Positions 60,460-64,000 of a stretch of 64,000 nucleotides of DNA are shown here, one piece after another. The notes under the pieces are model-generated. The model did not search any database, was not told the origin of the DNA, and was given only the letters and a program-made list of their open reading frames with translations. The stretch is taken from assembly GCF_024713945.1 (NCBI RefSeq), contig NC_134677.1:434001-498000 (forward strand), given 5' to 3'. How positions within the stretch are numbered: the first letter of the stretch is position 1; each line of letters starts with the position of its first letter. A program made the translations under genes and the position numbers. The stretch is from Dermatophagoides farinae. Lineage: Eukaryota > Arthropoda > Arachnida > Sarcoptiformes > Pyroglyphidae.

Positions 60460-62360
60460 CGTCAAATGTAAACACACACTTCTTCATGAATAACCCGAAT
60501 GAATATTTTGTTAGTAGTTGAAATTGGTTGAAAATGTTTCCAAATAAACAGATGAAGATGAAAGAAAGAAAGAAAATAATGAAAATGAAAAATTTAATTT
60601 TTCTTTTTTTTTCCTGAGGAAGAATCTGAAAGAAATTTTTTTTTTTCATTTGCAAACAAACAAACAAATAAACGAAAATCAATCAATCGATCAATGAAAA
60701 TAGCCTATATATGCTAATGAATTGGCTTAATAAAAAAAAAAACTTGGAAATAAAGAATCAAACAAACCATCCAATGGAGAATAAACTTTTTTTTTCTGTT
60801 TGTTTGTTTGCTACGATTATGAAATGGAAAGAATAATAATAATAAAAAAAATGACAAAGAAATGAGATTGTGATGTACCAAAAATCATAGCGAAAAAAAA
60901 ATCTGGTCAATTGTTATCATTCTGTGTGTGTGTGTGCATTCCACACACACATTCACGAAATATCTGAATTATATGGCGGTGAATCAATGAATGAATGAAT
61001 GAATGGTTTTTTGATGTGGAAAAAAAACAGAGGCACGAAAAATGTGCAAAAAAAAAAGCAATCTCACTCTCTAAATCTCCATCTCTCTCTCTCTTTCTCT
61101 TTTTGTATGTATTTATCTTATCCATTTCATTTGAAATGTAAAAATATTTACCGCATACAACAATACAATCACAACAAAAGATTCATTTTCAAACAAACAA
61201 AAAAAAATGAAATAAAAAATACCGCGAATCAACCAGAAAAACCTGATTATATTATATTGGTGATGGCTGACCATAATTCATACACACACAAAAACACAAT
61301 AAGAGTGTGATTCACATTCGAACAACAACAAGAATCGAAACTCCACAACAACAACAACAACGAAAAAAAAATTGAAAATACTCGGACAATAGGAATAGGA
61401 ATTCAGATGAAATGAAATGAAATGGAAACATAAACGTTTGATTCTTTTATTCATTTTCTTTCAATCGATTACCGTGTGGTCAAACCACACTAACACACAC
61501 ACACATCCATTTTTTTCAGGCAAATTCTATTCAATTTGAATTCACTCGATTTTTTTTTTCGAGTGTTGCAAACAAAAAAAAAACGAAACTCAATCTTATT
61601 CACGAAAAAAAAACAGACACACATACACTTGTTCCGGATGACTGTCTTTTTTTTTGTTGATTCTATCTGATCGAATAAATCAATAATCGTAATCATAATT
61701 ATTTTCTCTGCGGCTTAATTCACATGCACACACACAGAGATCGCATATATGTAATAGTTGGTGGTGGTGGTGGTGGGATTTTTATTATTCTGATTTACAG
61801 CGTTACATTAAACGATTGCCTTATCATCGAGAAAAAAAACCTCATAACCATTTACACATTTTTTTCAGAGTGAGAGAGAGAGAGAAATTACTTTTTGAAT
61901 CATTGATTATACAAGTGTGTGTGTGTGTGTGGTATATAAAAACATAATTTTTTTTTTTTTTTTTTTTTGGTTATTTATGGTTAATTATGACTTCGGGCCA
62001 TTCATATAATATGTGTGTGTGTGTGTGTGGATGTGTTTAGATTTCAGGATATGGAAAAACTTTCTTTCAACCGTTATTATGTGATTATTTGAATGTTTGA
62101 ATAACTTTATGTTTTCATTCACTTTGACAATCTTTCTTGTTTTAGATTTTTTTTTTATTCGCGCTCCAATGGTTTTTTTTTTTTTTTTTTGGTGGCAATC
62201 ATCATCATGACGACAATTCAGATCCAGATTTTGGGTATTTAATTTTCAAAACATTCTGGATTGGATTTTTGTGGCAATAAAAACTATGATGACGATGATT
62301 ATTATTATGACTATAAATGGCCAAATATTAATGGGCCATTGCCAGAATCTAGGAATCTAT

Positions 62361-62383
<23 letters not shown>
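62361..62383. repeat. (AG)n microsatellite
   Basis: Uninterrupted AG tract of 23 nt followed by AAGAGAA. Confidence 0.9.
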
Positions 62384-62391
<8 letters not shown>

Positions 62392-63110
62392 CTCTGTTTC
62401 CGTTTTGTAAACGATGTTGATGATAATTTCAACAACAACATGTTTTCAATAAGATAATTTTATTATTCCAGCAAAAAAAGGAATCAAAAACTTTTTTTAT
62501 GGTAACCATATAGAATGAAAGTATAAAATGATCATCATCATCATTTCGATCATTCTTCTTGGCCCATATATAATATCTGTTTATTTTTGTCAATTGTCAT
62601 CGATGTGTGCGTGCGTGTGTTATGATCGCTCAATAACAACAATCGATTCTTGAGAATTTATGGCTCTCGAATTTATACATAAATACAAAAAAAAATTTTT
62701 TATTTGATACAAACACAGAATTTTTGTTTGATTTTAGATTCTTGAATTTACAATTGAATTCTATAATGAATTCTGTTTCTATTTTCTATTTTTTTTTCGA
62801 CTTGTTTGAAACTCCAATCTCGATGGAAGGATTTTTTGAACAATAAAAAAAACGAAGATGATCATCATTATAAAGTCAATAATAATGAACAAACTATATA
62901 GACAGCAGAGTCAGTCAGTCAATATATAAATGTATGGATAGCAATAGAGAAAGCCATTGAATGATAATAATGTAATGTATATACCGAATAGTGATAACTA
63001 AACATCATCATCATTGAATTGGCACCACTAATCAATTGAACTTGTATTTATATATATATATCATAATAAATTGAATGAAAAAATTGACAATTGAAAAGTG
63101 AATGGAAAAG

Positions 63111-63130
63111 AAACGAAACGAAACGAAACG
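63111..63130. repeat. (AAACG)4 pentanucleotide repeat
   Basis: Four perfect units in the gene-poor right end. Confidence 0.85.
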
Positions 63131-63385
63131 AGAAGAAAAAAAATTTTATGATCATCACCAAACACACACACACATGCACACAAAGAAAGAAAGATCGAAA
63201 TGAATTGAATTGAATTAATCGAACAACAACAACAAAAAAAAAACGGAAAAACGAAGAAAAACGATCAAATCAATTGCAGCAGCTTTACTTTTTTTTTATT
63301 TTATTTTATTTGCCATTTTCATTGCTTTTTCTTTGTAATGGTGATGGTCGTGTGTCGTATTTTGTTGGACGATGGTCGTCGATTG

Positions 63386-63412
63386 GTGTGTGTGTGTGTG
63401 TGTGTGTGTGTG
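63386..63412. repeat. (GT)n microsatellite
   Basis: Uninterrupted GT tract of 27 nt, followed at 63454-63468 by a second shorter GT tract. Confidence 0.9.
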
Positions 63413-63884
63413 GTGTGTTTTAATTTATTTTTTGAGATATTGACTCTCTCTCTGTGTGTGTGTGTGTATGGATATCCGGATAATGAATAATAAATAATAA
63501 TGAAAACGACCGAAAAAAATGGACTGCAAAAAAAAAAAAAATTTCTCTCATTTTTCATAATTATCGCGTTAATCAATTTAGTAATCATTTTTTTTCACAT
63601 TGAAAAAGTGAAAAAATGGAAAAAAAGGCGCGAAAAAAATATATCCAGATCACACACACACACACACACATATATTTGATTAAGACATCTATTCAATGAA
63701 AAAAAAACTGTCAATGTAAAACAAATTTACTGAAATTGAATGGAGAATGAATAAGATCCTTAAATTCAAAGTTTTTTTTCTTTCTTTCTTTGTTTGTCGT
63801 TTTTGTTGTTGTTGTCGATGTTGTTGATGTAAACATCGTATCGTTTATGAATGGGACTGATTTGGATTTTTGGTTATAATAATA

Positions 63885-63906
63885 GACGATGACGACGACG
63901 ACGACG
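63885..63906. repeat. (GAC/ACG)n repeat
   Basis: CpG-containing triplet run, similar to that at 55783. Confidence 0.75.
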
Positions 63907-64000
63907 ATAATCGGATCATTTTTGTTCGTTTATTTTATAACATATCCATCAAAATGGATGGTTTTAATGCTGATAAATTAGTTCGACACACACACATACA

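Larger units (their letters stand above)
58803..64000. other. 5.2-kb microsatellite-rich region, no gene seen
   Basis: After the Elongin A 3' end (AATAAA-like strings at about 58985) no coding gene is recognisable on either strand. It contains the longest dinucleotide tracts of the window and many poly-A/T, (ATG)n and (GTT)n runs. The sequence may hold regulatory DNA or introns of a gene beyond the right edge. Confidence 0.55.

Noticed and set aside
1-64000. CRISPR arrays, LTR elements, virus-like elements, rRNA or tRNA genes
   Set aside because: I saw no reverse transcriptase, integrase, capsid or protease motifs, no long terminal or spaced direct repeats, and no cloverleaf with a convincing T-arm. 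The repeated strings present are microsatellites.

Overview
This is an AT-rich eukaryotic (arthropod) window packed with simple-sequence DNA: (CA/GT)n, (CAA/GTT)n, (CAT/ATG)n and homopolymer A/T runs. Genes are compact, with GT-AG introns that are mostly 45-100 nt. The decisive clue to the organism is the gene at 15440-15904. Its spliced 131-residue product matches, as I remember it, the house-dust-mite group 13 allergen (fatty-acid-binding protein), so the window is very probably from Dermatophagoides (D. farinae more likely than D. pteronyssinus). This identification rests on memory of the family, not on a database search.

Layout. 1-3.2 kb: simple-sequence-rich DNA without a convincing gene. 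3.2-7.0 kb (minus strand): two small Tyr/Cys/Pro-rich orphan genes and a Pro/Glu/Val-rich gene whose first exon starts with a myristoylation-like Met-Gly. 7.0-13.2 kb: gene-poor. 13.2-14.2 kb: CutA (three exons, one with a GC-AG intron) facing a small secreted orphan. 15.4-18.1 kb: two tandem FABP genes with complementary intron sets. 19.1-29.0 kb is gene-dense: SELENOF with Cys in place of Sec, a divergent neighbour joining a transposase-like HTH to a HIP1-type ANTH domain, fukutin, a divergent RBBP4/7 WD40 protein, a CEP95-like protein and an aromatic amino-acid decarboxylase. 29.3-30.0 kb: cyclophilin PPIL3. 33.5-36.8 kb: the RXR/ultraspiracle nuclear receptor and MRGBP. 38.0-48.3 kb (minus): two OATP (SLCO) transporters separated by 4 kb. 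48.3-54 kb: gene-poor. 54.0-58.8 kb: TRAPPC1 and Elongin A. 58.8-64 kb: microsatellite-rich, no gene seen.

How the genes relate. Most are unrelated housekeeping or regulatory genes: chromatin and transcription (RBBP4/7-like, MRGBP, Elongin A, RXR), secretory pathway (SELENOF, fukutin, TRAPPC1), lipid binding (FABPs), amine synthesis (decarboxylase) and transport (OATPs). Two tandem-duplicate pairs (FABP, OATP) are clear. The points most worth a second look are the HTH-ANTH fusion, the exact complementary intron loss in the FABP pair, the Sec-to-Cys SELENOF, the degenerate AF-2 helix of RXR, and two genes whose reading frame breaks at a run of four C. I found no viral or LTR element, CRISPR array or RNA gene that I could support. 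All exon joins were worked out by hand from splice sites and frame and have no transcript support.
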